A DNA stretch of 64,000 nt, taken from Rouxiella silvae. Its GTDB lineage: Bacteria > Pseudomonadota > Gammaproteobacteria > Enterobacterales > Enterobacteriaceae. The notes beneath the pieces are model-generated. The model saw only the letters and a list, made by a program, of their open reading frames with translations. It was not told the origin of the DNA and searched no databases. Numbering within the stretch: the first letter of the stretch is position 1; each line of letters opens with the position of its first letter. Positions 40,240 through 50,798 of the stretch are shown here, in pieces. The position numbers and the translations under genes were made by a program. Location: assembly GCF_002093625.1 (NCBI RefSeq), contig NZ_MRWD01000027.1, positions 1 to 64,000 of the forward strand, given 5' to 3'.

Positions 40240-40274
40240 GGACAAATAAGGCTATAATGGTGCCCTATTTGTCC
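40240..40274. promoter_or_regulatory. Inverted repeat around the hemF -10 box
   Basis: GGACAAATA (40240-40248) and TATTTGTCC (40266-40274) are perfect inverted 9-mers flanking a TATAAT (40253-40258), 20 bp before the hemF GTG. It could be an operator, or a hairpin in an amiA read-through message. Confidence 0.5.
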
Positions 40275-40291
40275 GAAAGCTTACGAGTTAG

Positions 40292-41217
<926 letters not shown>

Positions 41218-41218
<1 letters not shown>

Positions 41219-41670
41219 TGCAAATTTGGGTTGATGCCGACGCCTGTCCCAATGTGATTAAAGAGGTGCTATTTCGCGCCGCCGAGCGAACCGAAGTGAT
41301 GGTTACGCTGGTCGCCAACCAGATAATCCGCACCCCGCCCTCACGATTTCTTCGTACGTTGCGCGTTGAGGCCGGATTTGACGTGGCCGATAATGAAATC
41401 GTTAAGCGCGTGGAAACCGGTGATTTAGTGATAACCGCTGATATTCCATTGGCAGCCGAGGTGATTGAAAAAGGCGGCGTGGCGCTGAATCCTCGCGGAG
41501 AGCGCTATACGACTGACACTATTCGTGAACGTCTGAACATGCGCGACTTTATGGACACCATGCGCGCCAGCGGTGTCCAGACTGGCGGCCCACCGGCGCT
41601 TAACCAGCGCGATCGCCAGCAGTTCGCCAATGAACTGGATAAATGGCTGGTGCAGGCCAAGAAAAGCTAG
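41218..41670 (+). CDS. yaiI: YaiI/YqxD family (DUF188) protein
   Basis: A 150-residue protein with a PIN-like fold; [25 protein letters not shown] and the late [18 protein letters not shown] are diagnostic. It is predicted to act on nucleic acid but its role is unproven. The TAATG overlap couples it to hemF; in E. coli yaiI lies elsewhere. Confidence 0.92.
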
Positions 41671-41691
41671 TTTCCGTCCTCAACGTCGGCT

Positions 41692-41727
41692 TTCCCCTCC
41701 TAACCCTCCCGATTAATGGGGAGGGCT
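41692..41727. repeat. REP-like palindrome, CCCCTCCTAACCCTCCC family
   Basis: CCCTCCC and GGGAGGG form a 7-bp stem. The left flank CCCCTCCTAACCCTCCC is nearly the same as at 7760-7776, marking a dispersed extragenic repeat after yaiI. Confidence 0.65.
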
Positions 41728-41893
41728 CGAATAAAACAGAATTCCTGGCTGGGCGAGAGATTCTAAAAATTCCGACGTCTCTCCCCCAAAGGCTTCCCCC
41801 CTTTTTAACGTCAAAAACTCATACACTTCAATTTTTGTTTACTTCCGTTTTGCCAGCCAAGCTATGAGAAGCATCACTCTTTAATTAGCTTGT

Positions 41894-41912
41894 TACATTT
41901 ATTCTAAATGTA
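41894..41912. promoter_or_regulatory. Candidate autoregulatory operator of the DeoR-kinase gene
   Basis: TACATTTA-TTC-TAAATGTA is a perfect palindrome (8-bp arms, 3-bp centre) 17 bp before the start codon. The position suits repression by the DeoR-type domain of the gene itself. Confidence 0.55.
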
Positions 41913-41928
41913 GAAAAGGCAGGTAACT

Positions 41929-43143
41929 ATGTTTCTTGAAGAGCGTCGGCAACAAATTCTGGAGTATCTCGATAAATACGAACGGGTAAAAGTCGAGATT
42001 TTGGCGTCCCTATTTAGCGTAACCAGAGAAACCATCCGCAGTGACCTAAACGCACTGGCGGCTGAAAATTTGGTTCAGCGCTGTCACGGTGGTGCACGAG
42101 TGATCCGCCGGAGTTTGCAGTCCAAATTGATTACCGATACCGGCGACAACTTTGAAGTCTTGCTAAAACGACTGCAAAATCAGAAAAGAAAGCAGGCCGG
42201 ACAGCAGAATAAAGGAAATAACATGAAAGGTAAGGTCTGCATTCTGGGGTCATTTAACGTCGATATTGTGGCGAAGGTCGAACGCTTTCCAAAAGGCGGA
42301 GAATCGCTTATGGCGCTGGGCAGTACGCTCGGTCCCGGCGGCAAAGGGGCAAATCAGGCCACAGCGGTCAGCCGCGCCGGTGCAAAGGTACATTTTGTTT
42401 CCAAAGTCGGGAAAGATCAGTTCAGCCAGTTTGCTTACGATCACCTGACCTCCTCCGAAATTCACTCCTTTACCCTGTATCAGTCGGAAACCGAGCCGAC
42501 AGGCAATGCCATCATCTATGTCTCGCAGGAGAACGGCGAGAACATGATTGCTATTTACTCCGGTGCCAATAAAACCATCACCGAAGACGAGGTCGCGGCC
42601 ATTGCCCCAGAGCTTGAAGATTCGGACGTGTTGCTGGTACAGCTCGAAAACAATTTTTCCGCCACCCTGCGCGCAATGAAATTGGCCAAGGCGCTGGGGG
42701 TAAAAGTGATCCTCAACCCAGCACCGTTCTCGACCCACGCGCTGGAGTGTCTTGAATACGTTGACGTGATTACACCTAACGAAACCGAAGCTTCGCAGCT
42801 GTCGGGCATCGACGTGCAGGATTTAGCCAGCGCTAAAGAGGCCGCACAGCGCATTGTCAGCCAGGGCGCAAAGCGGGTCATTATTACCATGGGCTCACGC
42901 GGTGCCCTGCTGCTCGACGGCAACCAGTTTCAACACATTCCGGCCTTCCCGGCCCTGAGCGTTGACACCACTGGCGCGGGCGATGCCTTTAACGGCGCGT
43001 TGGCGTCGAGCATTGCCAACGGGCAAAGCCTGATTCAGGCGGCAACCTATGCCTCAGCGTTTGCCTCACTGTCAGTCGAGCGCGAAGGGGCATCGAACAT
43101 GCCTGATAACGCACAAGTTTTAGCACGTTTGGCGCAGCGATAA
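41929..43143 (+). CDS. DeoR-type regulator fused to a PfkB-family sugar kinase
   Basis: A 404-residue two-domain protein. Residues 1-70 are a DeoR winged helix (RRQQILEYLDKYERV, HTH LASLFSVTRETIRSDLNAL). A polar linker (70-98, rich in Lys/Gln) follows. Residues 99-404 are a ribokinase-like PfkB domain with GPGGKGANQA and the catalytic-base motif DTTGAGDAFNGAL. An internal AAAGGA lies 6 bases before the ATG of residue 99 (42223), so a free 306-residue kinase could also be made. It heads a cluster with an aldolase, a YhcH protein and a permease. The substrate may be a keto-deoxy or amino sugar acid, which I infer only from context. Confidence 0.88.
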   Translation: MFLEERRQQILEYLDKYERVKVEILASLFSVTRETIRSDLNALAAENLVQRCHGGARVIRRSLQSKLITDTGDNFEVLLKRLQNQKRKQAGQQNKGNNMKGKVCILGSFNVDIVAKVERFPKGGESLMALGSTLGPGGKGANQATAVSRAGAKVHFVSKVGKDQFSQFAYDHLTSSEIHSFTLYQSETEPTGNAIIYVSQENGENMIAIYSGANKTITEDEVAAIAPELEDSDVLLVQLENNFSATLRAMKLAKALGVKVILNPAPFSTHALECLEYVDVITPNETEASQLSGIDVQDLASAKEAAQRIVSQGAKRVIITMGSRGALLLDGNQFQHIPAFPALSVDTTGAGDAFNGALASSIANGQSLIQAATYASAFASLSVEREGASNMPDNAQVLARLAQR

Positions 43144-43207
43144 ATGCGGCGTTCACTGTTTAGTTTCTTGTGGCGGTCGCTGCCTTGATGCATCAAGTTT
43201 AGTGGCC

Positions 43208-43223
43208 ACGTAATCGATTACGT
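43208..43223. promoter_or_regulatory. Perfect 16-bp palindrome before the aldolase gene
   Basis: ACGTAATCGATTACGT has the central CG of LacI/GntR-type operators. It lies 15 bp before the ATG at 43238, overlapping the ribosome-site region. It differs from the palindrome before the fused regulator gene. Confidence 0.5.
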
Positions 43224-43237
43224 ATTAAGGAGCAGTA

Positions 43238-44167
43238 ATGACTAAAAGTATTGAAGGTATCGTGCCGGTGATGTTGACCCCCTTCACCGAAGACAACCAG
43301 ATTGACTACCCAGGCCTGACCCGGCTGATCGACTGGTATCTTGAGAAAGGCGTAGACGCGCTGTTTGCCGTGTGTCAATCGAGCGAAATGCAGTTTCTGA
43401 CGCTGGAAGAGCGCGTTGAGCTGGCCGAATTTGTTGTCAAGCAAGTCGCGGGGCGTGTTCCGGTGATTGCCTCGGGCCATATCAGTGATGATATCAATGA
43501 CCAAATCAGTGAGCTGAGCGCGATGGCGAAAACCGGTGCTGACGCGCTGGTGCTGGTAACCAACCATCTCGACCCGAAAAATCAGGGTAGCGACACCTTC
43601 TTTGCCACACTGGATAAGCTGCTGAGCGCCCTGCCCGAGTCCATGCCGCTGGGTCTGTATGAGTGTCCGGCACCGTATCGCCGCCTGCTAACCGACGAAG
43701 AGCTAACTTACTGCGCCAACACCGGCCGCTTCGTGGTGCTAAAAGACGTGAGCTGTGACCTGGCAACGGTTACCCGCCGCGTGCAGCTGGTGGCGAATAC
43801 GCCGTTGAACATCATTAATGCGAATGCCGCGATTGCTTATCCAGCGATGCAGGCGGGGTCTAAAGGATTTAGCGGCGTGTTCACTAACTTCCACCCCGAA
43901 CTTTACAGCTGGCTGTATCACAAGGCGAAAACCCAACCGCAGCTGGCTGACGAGTTGGCCATTTTCTTGTCGCTGGGCGCGGTGACTGAAACCTTGGGTT
44001 ATCCGAAGAATGCCAAGATTTATCATCAACGTCTCGGCACGTTCGACAGCGAATTCTGCCGAGTGAATAAAGACAATGTGCTGGAGAAATTCTGGGGCCT
44101 CACCGTGTTACTGGATCAAATCCACAGCGGCACGGCGCTGTGGCAGAAAAAAATTGCTGCCGTATAA
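43238..44167 (+). CDS. DapA/NanA-family aldolase or dehydratase (class I, Schiff-base)
   Basis: A 309-residue TIM-barrel lyase of the dihydrodipicolinate synthase/N-acetylneuraminate lyase family. The Schiff-base lysine is K169 in FVVLKDVS; Y141 in LYECPAP is the catalytic tyrosine position. The usual GTTGE is replaced by CQSSE (46-50), so it is not a standard DapA. It probably cleaves or dehydrates a 2-keto sugar acid. The neighbouring YhcH gene is often linked with sialic-acid or sugar-acid use. It follows the regulator-kinase gene by 94 bp on the same strand. Confidence 0.85.
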   Translation: MTKSIEGIVPVMLTPFTEDNQIDYPGLTRLIDWYLEKGVDALFAVCQSSEMQFLTLEERVELAEFVVKQVAGRVPVIASGHISDDINDQISELSAMAKTGADALVLVTNHLDPKNQGSDTFFATLDKLLSALPESMPLGLYECPAPYRRLLTDEELTYCANTGRFVVLKDVSCDLATVTRRVQLVANTPLNIINANAAIAYPAMQAGSKGFSGVFTNFHPELYSWLYHKAKTQPQLADELAIFLSLGAVTETLGYPKNAKIYHQRLGTFDSEFCRVNKDNVLEKFWGLTVLLDQIHSGTALWQKKIAAV

Positions 44168-44349
44168 GGCGCAATAGCCTTACGTGAATGATGCGGATGA
44201 GCTGCCGTCTTATCCGCTGTTAAATGGCCTGGTCGACTATTTATATTTAATTCAAACGATCACGCTTCCAAGCAGTACGCTTTAAATTGATCACGTTTTT
44301 AGCCTTAACTCGACCCTCGGTATAAATAAATATAAAAGGATTACTCAAC

Positions 44350-44847
44350 ATGATCGTATGTTGCCTACGAGATTGGGAACGAGAGAAATTCGCTTTCCAT
44401 CCGATTATTAATAAAGGTATTGAGTATATTACTCAAACTGATTTTTCAACGCTAACACCAGGGAAATTCGACATTATTCCGGGCAAGATGTTTTGCCTTC
44501 TTCAGGAAATGAACACCGTTCCTGCTAATGAAATGCGAGCTGAGTCACATTTCAAGTTTGTAGATATTCAATTTCTCTTGCAGGGAGAAGAAACCATCGG
44601 TGTGGCGCGCGGTGAGGCTGAGCATGAGGTAGTCGAAGACCGGGCGGAGCAGCACGACATTGTGTTTTATCAGGAAACGAATAATGAATCGCTAATTCAT
44701 TTAAAACCCGGCATGTTTGCTGTTTTCTTTCCGCAAGATTTACATCGCCCTTGTTGTCATACCCAAGGCGGGTCTTTTATTCGTAAAGCTGTGATTAAAA
44801 TTCACCTGAGCCTGTTCGACGATGGCTTAGTTATGAATAACCAATAG
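44350..44847 (+). CDS. YhcH/YjgK/YiaL family protein (DUF386, EbgC-like)
   Basis: A 165-residue cupin-like protein of the family that includes sialic-acid operon YhcH and EbgC. ESHFKFVDIQFLLQGEE and PQDLHRPC hold the probable metal-binding histidines. Family members may be sugar anomerases or epimerases. It lies between aldolase and permease genes. ATG at 44350 follows AAAGGATTACTCAAC. Confidence 0.85.
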   Translation: MIVCCLRDWEREKFAFHPIINKGIEYITQTDFSTLTPGKFDIIPGKMFCLLQEMNTVPANEMRAESHFKFVDIQFLLQGEETIGVARGEAEHEVVEDRAEQHDIVFYQETNNESLIHLKPGMFAVFFPQDLHRPCCHTQGGSFIRKAVIKIHLSLFDDGLVMNNQ

Positions 44848-44862
44848 TGGATAATTAAAATT

Positions 44863-46176
44863 ATGAAAGACGCGATTTCTTCTCTCGATGCACCTCTGGT
44901 TAAAACGGCCGCCCCCGTTGTTTCACGTTTGCGCTGGGGCATTATTTTTATTTTATTAATGGCGGCGGTGATTAATTATCTCGACCGCGCTAATTTAAGT
45001 ATTGCCAATACCACCATCGCCAGGGAGTTTGGTTTCAGCCAAACGGAAATGGGTCTACTGCTGTCGGCATTCTTGTGGCCTTATGCGCTGGCCAACCTGC
45101 CGGCGGGCTGGCTGGTTGACCGTTTTGGCCCTAAAAAAATGTTCTCGTGGGGCGTGGGCCTGTGGTCTACCTTTACGGTGATGGCCGGCTTCGTTAATGG
45201 TTATTCCATGTTCTATGCACTGCGCGTGCTGCTGGGCATTTCCGAATCACCGTTCTTTACCTCCGGCATCAAGATTACTCACCGCTGGTTCTCCGACAAA
45301 GAGCGCGCACTGCCCACCTCCATCATCAACACCGGTTCGCAGATTGCCAATGCCATTGCGCCGCCAATTTTGACCGTGCTGCTGTTAACACTCGGCTGGC
45401 GTGGCATGTTTATTGCCATTGGTTTGGCCGGAATTCCGCTGCTGCTGGTATGGCTGAAATTTTATCGCAATCCGACAGAGCGGGAAGAAAAGGTAATCCA
45501 CGCCAACTCTCAGTTAGTGCAGCAACCGGTGGTCGATGTTCATGGCAACAACAAGGCGAGCTGGGGTGCGCTGTTCAAGCATAAAACCACTTGGTTTATG
45601 GTGATCGGCAACTTCTCGATTATGTTCACCATTTGGGTTTATTTGACCTGGCTGCCGGGTTATCTGGAGAAATCGCTGGGCTTTAGCCTAAAACAAACTG
45701 GCTGGCTGGCCGCTATCCCCTTCTTTGCGGGTATTTTGGGCGTGCTGTGTGGCGGGATGATTTCCGACCGCCTTATCCGCCGCGGTGTGAAAACCATTAC
45801 GGCGCGTAAGGTGCCGATCGTTGCCGGTGCTGCGCTGGCGGCCTGTTTTGTGGCGCCAATACCGTTTGTGCACAACACCACGTTGAGCATCGCACTGCTG
45901 TCGATTGGCTACTTCTTCTCCCAGTTGCCGCAGGGCGTTATTTGGACGCTGGCCTCAGATATTGCGCCAAAAGAGCAGGTGGCATCAATGGGGGCAATCC
46001 AGAACTTTGGGGGCTTCCTGGGCGCAGCCTGTGCGCCCATTGTCACTGGGATAATCCTTGATGCGACCGGCCAGTTCACCAACGTCTTCTTCCTCGGCGC
46101 CGGTTTACTTATGCTGGGTGCGCTAAGCTACGGACTGTTTGTGAAAAAACCGATTTTGGTGACCCTACAGAGGTAA
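44863..46176 (+). CDS. MFS transporter, anion:cation symporter (ACS) family
   Basis: A 437-residue permease with 12 predicted helices. AAVINYLDRANLSIANTTIA and GWLVDRFGPKKM are typical of ACS sugar-acid carriers such as GudP, ExuT and DgoT. It starts 15 bp after the YhcH gene, in the same cluster, so it likely imports the cluster's sugar acid. Confidence 0.88.
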   Translation: MKDAISSLDAPLVKTAAPVVSRLRWGIIFILLMAAVINYLDRANLSIANTTIAREFGFSQTEMGLLLSAFLWPYALANLPAGWLVDRFGPKKMFSWGVGLWSTFTVMAGFVNGYSMFYALRVLLGISESPFFTSGIKITHRWFSDKERALPTSIINTGSQIANAIAPPILTVLLLTLGWRGMFIAIGLAGIPLLLVWLKFYRNPTEREEKVIHANSQLVQQPVVDVHGNNKASWGALFKHKTTWFMVIGNFSIMFTIWVYLTWLPGYLEKSLGFSLKQTGWLAAIPFFAGILGVLCGGMISDRLIRRGVKTITARKVPIVAGAALAACFVAPIPFVHNTTLSIALLSIGYFFSQLPQGVIWTLASDIAPKEQVASMGAIQNFGGFLGAACAPIVTGIILDATGQFTNVFFLGAGLLMLGALSYGLFVKKPILVTLQR

Positions 46177-46185
46177 TTCATGACA

Positions 46186-46230
46186 GCCCCCGCATCGAGG
46201 GGGGCAATCTGGCCTTCACTGGCGAAGGCC
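46186..46230. terminator. Hairpins between convergent MFS and maeB genes
   Basis: GCCCCC/GGGGGC (46186-46205) and GGCCTTC/GAAGGCC (46211-46230) form two hairpins between the convergent genes. T runs are weak, so they may not be classical terminators. Confidence 0.5.
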
Positions 46231-46295
46231 ATTCTCCCGTTTTAAGCAGATATTCAATGTTGGTGAGTCGCCAAAATCTGCCCGCAGCGGTAGGC

Positions 46296-48575
46296 TTAGA
46301 GCGGCTCGGTTTGCGCCTCAACCACGGCCAGTGCAACCATATTAACGATCCGTCTTACCGAGGCAATCGGTGTTAAAATATGCACTGGTTTTGCCACGCC
46401 CATCAGTACCGGTCCAACAGTGACGCCCTCAGAACTGGTGACGCGCAGTAGGTTATAGCTGATTCGTGCCGACTCCATATTGGGCATAATCAGAATATTG
46501 GCCGAGCCTTTTAGCGGACTGTCTGGCATAAGGTCATGACGGATGCTTTCAACCAACGCCGCGTCGCCGTGCATTTCGCCGTCAATTTCCAGATCAGGCG
46601 CCAGCTTGTTCACCAGCTCCAGCGTTTTACGCATCTTGCGTGCCGTTTGCCCGTCTGAGGTGCCAAAGCTTGAATGCGACAGCAGCGCGACCTTAGGCTC
46701 AATGCCGAATCGCCGCACGGTTTCAGCCGCCAGCAGGGTTATCTCGGCCAGTTGCTCGGCGGTGGGGTCTTCATTCACATAAGTATCGGTGATGAACGTG
46801 TTGCCGCTCGGCAAGAGCAGCGCATTCATTGCTCCCGCCACGCGCACGCCCTCGCGAAAACCAAACACTTTTTCAACTACCTCGTAATGCTCGTGATAGG
46901 TGCCAATGGTGCCACAAATCATCGCATCGGCTTCTCCGCGCAGCAGCATAATAGCGGCAATCAGCGTGGGATTACCGATAACGGCACGTCGCGCCTGCTC
47001 CTGCGACACCCCGCGTCGTTTCATCAACTGATAATACTCACGCCAATATTCATTAAAACGCGGATCGGATTCGTTGTTTACCACGTCAAAATCGCGGCCT
47101 GCCTCTATTTGCAGCCCCAACTTTTTAATACGCATATCGATTACGCCGGGCCTGCCCACCAGAATTGGCTTAGCCAGTCCGAGTGAAATAATCTCCTGCG
47201 TGGCATGCAGCACCCTCGCCTCTTCACCTTCTGCCAGCACCACCCTTTTAGCCTCTTTTTTAGCCTGTGAAAAAATAGGCTTCATAAACAGGTTGGTTTT
47301 ATAGACAAACTCGGAGAGTTTTTCTCTGTAGGCGTCAAAGTCAACAATTGGCCGAGTCGCCACGCCGGAGTCCATCGCCGCCTTGGCTACCGCCGGTGCA
47401 ATGTTCACAATCAGGCGCGGGTCAAAAGGTTTGGGTATCAGATACTCCGGGCCAAAAGACAGCTCTTCTTCACCATAGGCCGACGCCACCACGTCGTTTT
47501 GCTCGGCCAACGCAAGGTCGGCAATGGCGTGCACGCAGGCCAACTTCATCTCTTCATTTATGGTGGTGGCCCCCACGTCGAGCGCACCGCGAAAGATGAA
47601 CGGGAAACACAGCACGTTGTTGACCTGATTAGGGTAATCAGAGCGGCCGGTGCAGATAATAGCGTCAGGACGCACCTCTTTTGCCAGCGGTGGCAGAATT
47701 TCCGGCTCGGGGTTGGCCAGCGCCAGAATCAGAGGGCTACTGCCCATCGCTTTCACCATCTGCTGAGTAAGTACGCCGGGACCTGAACAGCCTAGAAAAA
47801 TATCTGCTCCAGGAATGGCGTCTCCCAGGCTGCGCTGTCCGTTGTCGTCAATCGCATAGGCGGCTTTGGTCTCGGCCATGTTCTCTTCACGGCCTTTATA
47901 AATCACACCACGTGAGTCGCAGGCAGTAATATTTTCGCGTTTCAAACCAAGTGCTACCAGCAAATTCAGGCAGGCAATTGCAGAAGCCCCCGCACCCGAC
48001 ACCACCAGTCGCACCTCGGCAATATTTTTCTTAACGATGCGCAGGCCGTTAAGCACAGCCGCAGTGCAGATAATCGCCGTGCCGTGCTGATCGTCATGGA
48101 ACACCGGAATTTTCATGCGCTCACGCAACTTTTTCTCGATGTAAAAACATTCGGGTGCTTTGATATCCTCCAGATTAATGCCGCCGAACGTCGGCTCCAG
48201 TGAGGCAATCGCCTCAATCAGCTTATCGGGGTCATTCTGATCAATCTCGATATCAAACACGTCGATGCCGGCAAACTTTTTGAATAGCACGCCCTTGCCT
48301 TCCATCACTGGCTTACCTGCCAGTGCGCCAATGTTGCCCAGTCCCAACACCGCCGTGCCGTTGGAGATGACCCCCACTAGGTTGCCTTTTGCGGTGTATT
48401 TGTAGGCAGCAAGCGGGTCTTTTTCGATTTCGAGACAGGGTGCCGCCACGCCGGGTGAGTAGGCCAGCGCGAGGTCACGTTGAGTTGCCAGCGGCTTGGT
48501 GGGTGAAACCTGAATTTTACCGGGAACGGGAAACTCATGAAAATCGAGCGCACTCTGCTTCAGTTGATCATCCAT
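46296..48575 (-). CDS. maeB: NADP-dependent malic enzyme MaeB
   Basis: A 759-residue cytoplasmic enzyme forming pyruvate from malate with NADPH. Residues 1 to ~425 are the malic-enzyme domain ([22 protein letters not shown], and HDDQHGTA). The C-terminal ~330 residues resemble phosphotransacetylase but serve in regulation in E. coli. ATG at 48575 after AAGGAACC. In E. coli maeB also precedes talA-tktB; here an 8-kb cluster lies between. Confidence 0.97.
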   Translation of the reverse strand: MDDQLKQSALDFHEFPVPGKIQVSPTKPLATQRDLALAYSPGVAAPCLEIEKDPLAAYKYTAKGNLVGVISNGTAVLGLGNIGALAGKPVMEGKGVLFKKFAGIDVFDIEIDQNDPDKLIEAIASLEPTFGGINLEDIKAPECFYIEKKLRERMKIPVFHDDQHGTAIICTAAVLNGLRIVKKNIAEVRLVVSGAGASAIACLNLLVALGLKRENITACDSRGVIYKGREENMAETKAAYAIDDNGQRSLGDAIPGADIFLGCSGPGVLTQQMVKAMGSSPLILALANPEPEILPPLAKEVRPDAIICTGRSDYPNQVNNVLCFPFIFRGALDVGATTINEEMKLACVHAIADLALAEQNDVVASAYGEEELSFGPEYLIPKPFDPRLIVNIAPAVAKAAMDSGVATRPIVDFDAYREKLSEFVYKTNLFMKPIFSQAKKEAKRVVLAEGEEARVLHATQEIISLGLAKPILVGRPGVIDMRIKKLGLQIEAGRDFDVVNNESDPRFNEYWREYYQLMKRRGVSQEQARRAVIGNPTLIAAIMLLRGEADAMICGTIGTYHEHYEVVEKVFGFREGVRVAGAMNALLLPSGNTFITDTYVNEDPTAEQLAEITLLAAETVRRFGIEPKVALLSHSSFGTSDGQTARKMRKTLELVNKLAPDLEIDGEMHGDAALVESIRHDLMPDSPLKGSANILIMPNMESARISYNLLRVTSSEGVTVGPVLMGVAKPVHILTPIASVRRIVNMVALAVVEAQTEPL

Positions 48576-48680
48576 TATCGGTTCCTTTTTATGTTGGCAC
48601 TGACTGAGAAATTCCAGTTAACCAGTATAAGGAGCTTAAAAAGACAAACCTTGAAGCGGCTCGAAAAGCAGGAAAACAGC

Positions 48681-48701
48681 TTGCCCGAAGGACTCGGGCA
48701 A
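48681..48701 (-). terminator. Possible terminator of the SorC-family regulator gene
   Basis: TTGCCCGA and TCGGGCAA form a hairpin around a 5-base loop, about 40 bp after the regulator stop; a TTTT follows after GCTG on the minus strand. Moderate support. Confidence 0.55.
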
Positions 48702-48737
48702 TGCGGGCAATACTATTTCTTCGACACCTTTAAAGTC

Positions 48738-49700
48738 CTATTGGGACATGTTTAAAATGGTGCGGATATTCAGCGCCGTGGTGGCGATGATATCAATCGC
48801 GCCGGTGCGCAGCGCGCCGAGAATGGCCAGCGCCTTGGTGTTCTCGGCGGCAATCGCTATCACGCAGGGTATTTGTCGCAGCTCATCAATGCTTAGACCA
48901 ATCACCCGTTCGTTCATCACCGTATCAACGTGCTGGCCCTGCGCATTGAAAAAGTCATAACCGGCTACGTCGCCGATCACGCCCTGATTGAGGTTGGCGT
49001 CGATAATTTCATGCGGCGTAAACCAGCCCAACTTGACCATGTAGCTGTTCTCGTTCATGTCACCAATCCCCACCAGCGCGATGTCTGCTTTGCGCGCGCG
49101 GTCGAGCGTTTCGTTAATCGTGCCATTGCGCATAAAAGCCTCACGCTGGGACTTCTCCTCAACGTAGGCTGGGGCGTAAAGCGTTTCGCTGATACCGCCA
49201 AACTTCTTGGCCAAACGACGGCTGATATGGTCGGCATTAATCGAATCGCCTGGGCGGTGGGTGCCGCCGATGCCGCAAATAAATTTGCACTGGCGTTCCG
49301 GCATGCTGCCCGGATGGTCGGCGACGGCTGCCACATTGCGACCCTGACCGACAGTGACCACGGTATTGTCTTTTAGCGTAGAGGCCAGATAGTTGGAAAC
49401 CAGTGCCGCGACTTGGCGACGCTGCTCCTCTTCGTCCTGATGGTCGAGGGCAATCAGCGCGCGTTTAATCGGGAAGCGCTCCATCATCTGCTGTTCGAGA
49501 CGGGTGCTGAATACGGGATGGTAGCGCACGTTTATCTCAACGATGCCTTCTTCCTTGGCTCGCTTGAGCAAACGCCCGACTTTAATCCGCGAGATACCAA
49601 ATTTTTTTGCGATCTCTTCCTGAGTAATTTCGTCCTGATAGTAAGCGACGGCAATCTCAGTCAGCAGTTCGTTATCTTGAATGACAGTGTGCTTTTCCAT
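48738..49700 (-). CDS. SorC/DeoR-family transcriptional regulator, likely controller of the tetrose/apionate cluster
   Basis: A 320-residue SorC-type regulator. The N-terminal HTH is YYQDEITQEEIAKKFGISRIKVGRLLKRAKE in part (residues ~19-48). The C-terminal sugar-phosphate sensor domain has VTVGQGRNV and ALVGIGDMNENSYM. The ATG at 49700 is chosen; upstream TTG codons are closer to AGGAG but less usual. It lies downstream of the pathway operon on the same strand, beyond a hairpin. EryD, regulator of erythritol genes, belongs to this family, which fits a tetrose-phosphate signal. Confidence 0.85.
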   Translation of the reverse strand: MEKHTVIQDNELLTEIAVAYYQDEITQEEIAKKFGISRIKVGRLLKRAKEEGIVEINVRYHPVFSTRLEQQMMERFPIKRALIALDHQDEEEQRRQVAALVSNYLASTLKDNTVVTVGQGRNVAAVADHPGSMPERQCKFICGIGGTHRPGDSINADHISRRLAKKFGGISETLYAPAYVEEKSQREAFMRNGTINETLDRARKADIALVGIGDMNENSYMVKLGWFTPHEIIDANLNQGVIGDVAGYDFFNAQGQHVDTVMNERVIGLSIDELRQIPCVIAIAAENTKALAILGALRTGAIDIIATTALNIRTILNMSQ

Positions 49701-49807
49701 CCGGGGGCTCAATTCTCCTGGCAAATTCTGCCTTTTTATACGCTAATCAGGGAAACTTGACTACAGCATGGCATCGACAAGACGGGAAAAAGAGTCACGG
49801 GGCGAAA

Positions 49808-49845
49808 AAGTTAAGGTGGCGCAAACCTTGTGGGACTGCGCCACC
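49808..49845 (-). terminator. Terminator of the apionate/tetrose operon
   Basis: GGTGGCGCA (49815-49823) pairs with TGCGCCACC (49837-49845). On the minus strand TTAACTTTTT follows. It is 18 bp after the last gene of the five-gene operon. Confidence 0.72.
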
Positions 49846-49862
49846 TCCTGCTGCGTGCTAAA

Positions 49863-50720
49863 TTAGCGTTTTATGGCTTCGATTTTCAACATGCGGGCAA
49901 TCACGATATCCAGCTCTTTTTCTTCGAAGATCTGCTTCCAGTCCTCTTTAATAATCTTCTCACGACCATACTCCATCGCAATCATACAGGCATCAGAGAA
50001 AGGATTGGTGCTGCGGAATGCGACGGCCAGCGCAATTTGAATATGACCATACAACATAGCTTTTGCCGCTTCTTCCGGCACGCCGCAGGACTTAACGGTT
50101 TCGTCGAGCGCCTCTTTCATGAAAGAACCGACCATGCAGGCCACGGTTTCAACCAGCGTAGGCTCAAGATAGGCCAGCTGTTTAACGCTGACCCAATGCA
50201 CTTGCTCAACCGGACCGTACATCACGCTGACCACTTTGGCCAATTCAGTACGTTCGGCGTCGCTTCCCTGCTCATAAGAGGCCGCCACGTGCTGAATAGC
50301 CGCAATGCCGCCAAAGGCATCGGCGTGCTCTTCTTTGGTATAACGCTCAAGAAATACTGACGGATGGCAGGGATGCGCTACGGCGTACTTTATGTCATCG
50401 CGCTGGGCAATCAGGTTGGCGTAGGCTGCCGCAGGGTCAAGGGTCAACAGAACGGCACCGGCCTTCATTTTCGGCACGATGGCGGTAGAAACGGCACCGA
50501 GTGCAATATCAGGCACCGCAAGAATAACTACGTCACTGTGCGGCACGACGGTGTCGGCATCCGATATTTCACGACCCAGTGCGGCAACCTGCTCCTGCGC
50601 ACGCGGAGAATTCTCGCAGTAGAACACCTGATAATCACTGCTCTGGAAATTGGCAGAAATACGCATGCCCATTTTACCACCGGCGCCCAATACGGTAATT
50701 GTTTTCAACGTTGTCGTCAT
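49863..50720 (-). CDS. apnO: NAD-dependent oxidoreductase with PGDH-type C-terminal domain, probable D-apionate oxidoisomerase
   Basis: A 285-residue cytoplasmic protein. The Rossmann start ITVLGAGGKMGMRIS (8-22) binds NAD; SDVVILAVPDIAL follows. The C-terminal helical part (LEPTLVETVACMVGSFMKEALDE in part) resembles the phosphogluconate-dehydrogenase C-terminal domain. Known ApnO enzymes oxidise D-apionate and rearrange it to 3-oxo-isoapionate. The call relies on this architecture plus the OiaC-LerI-LerK genes immediately upstream in the operon. It lies 78 bp after oiaC. Alternative: a dehydrogenase for another branched or tetronic acid. Confidence 0.65.
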   Translation of the reverse strand: MTTTLKTITVLGAGGKMGMRISANFQSSDYQVFYCENSPRAQEQVAALGREISDADTVVPHSDVVILAVPDIALGAVSTAIVPKMKAGAVLLTLDPAAAYANLIAQRDDIKYAVAHPCHPSVFLERYTKEEHADAFGGIAAIQHVAASYEQGSDAERTELAKVVSVMYGPVEQVHWVSVKQLAYLEPTLVETVACMVGSFMKEALDETVKSCGVPEEAAKAMLYGHIQIALAVAFRSTNPFSDACMIAMEYGREKIIKEDWKQIFEEKELDIVIARMLKIEAIKR

Positions 50721-50798
50721 GATGTGTTCCTCACTTAATATTTAAAATTCAGAGTCATACTTAAAAGAAGGGGTAATCGATAACTTTCCGGCCAGACG

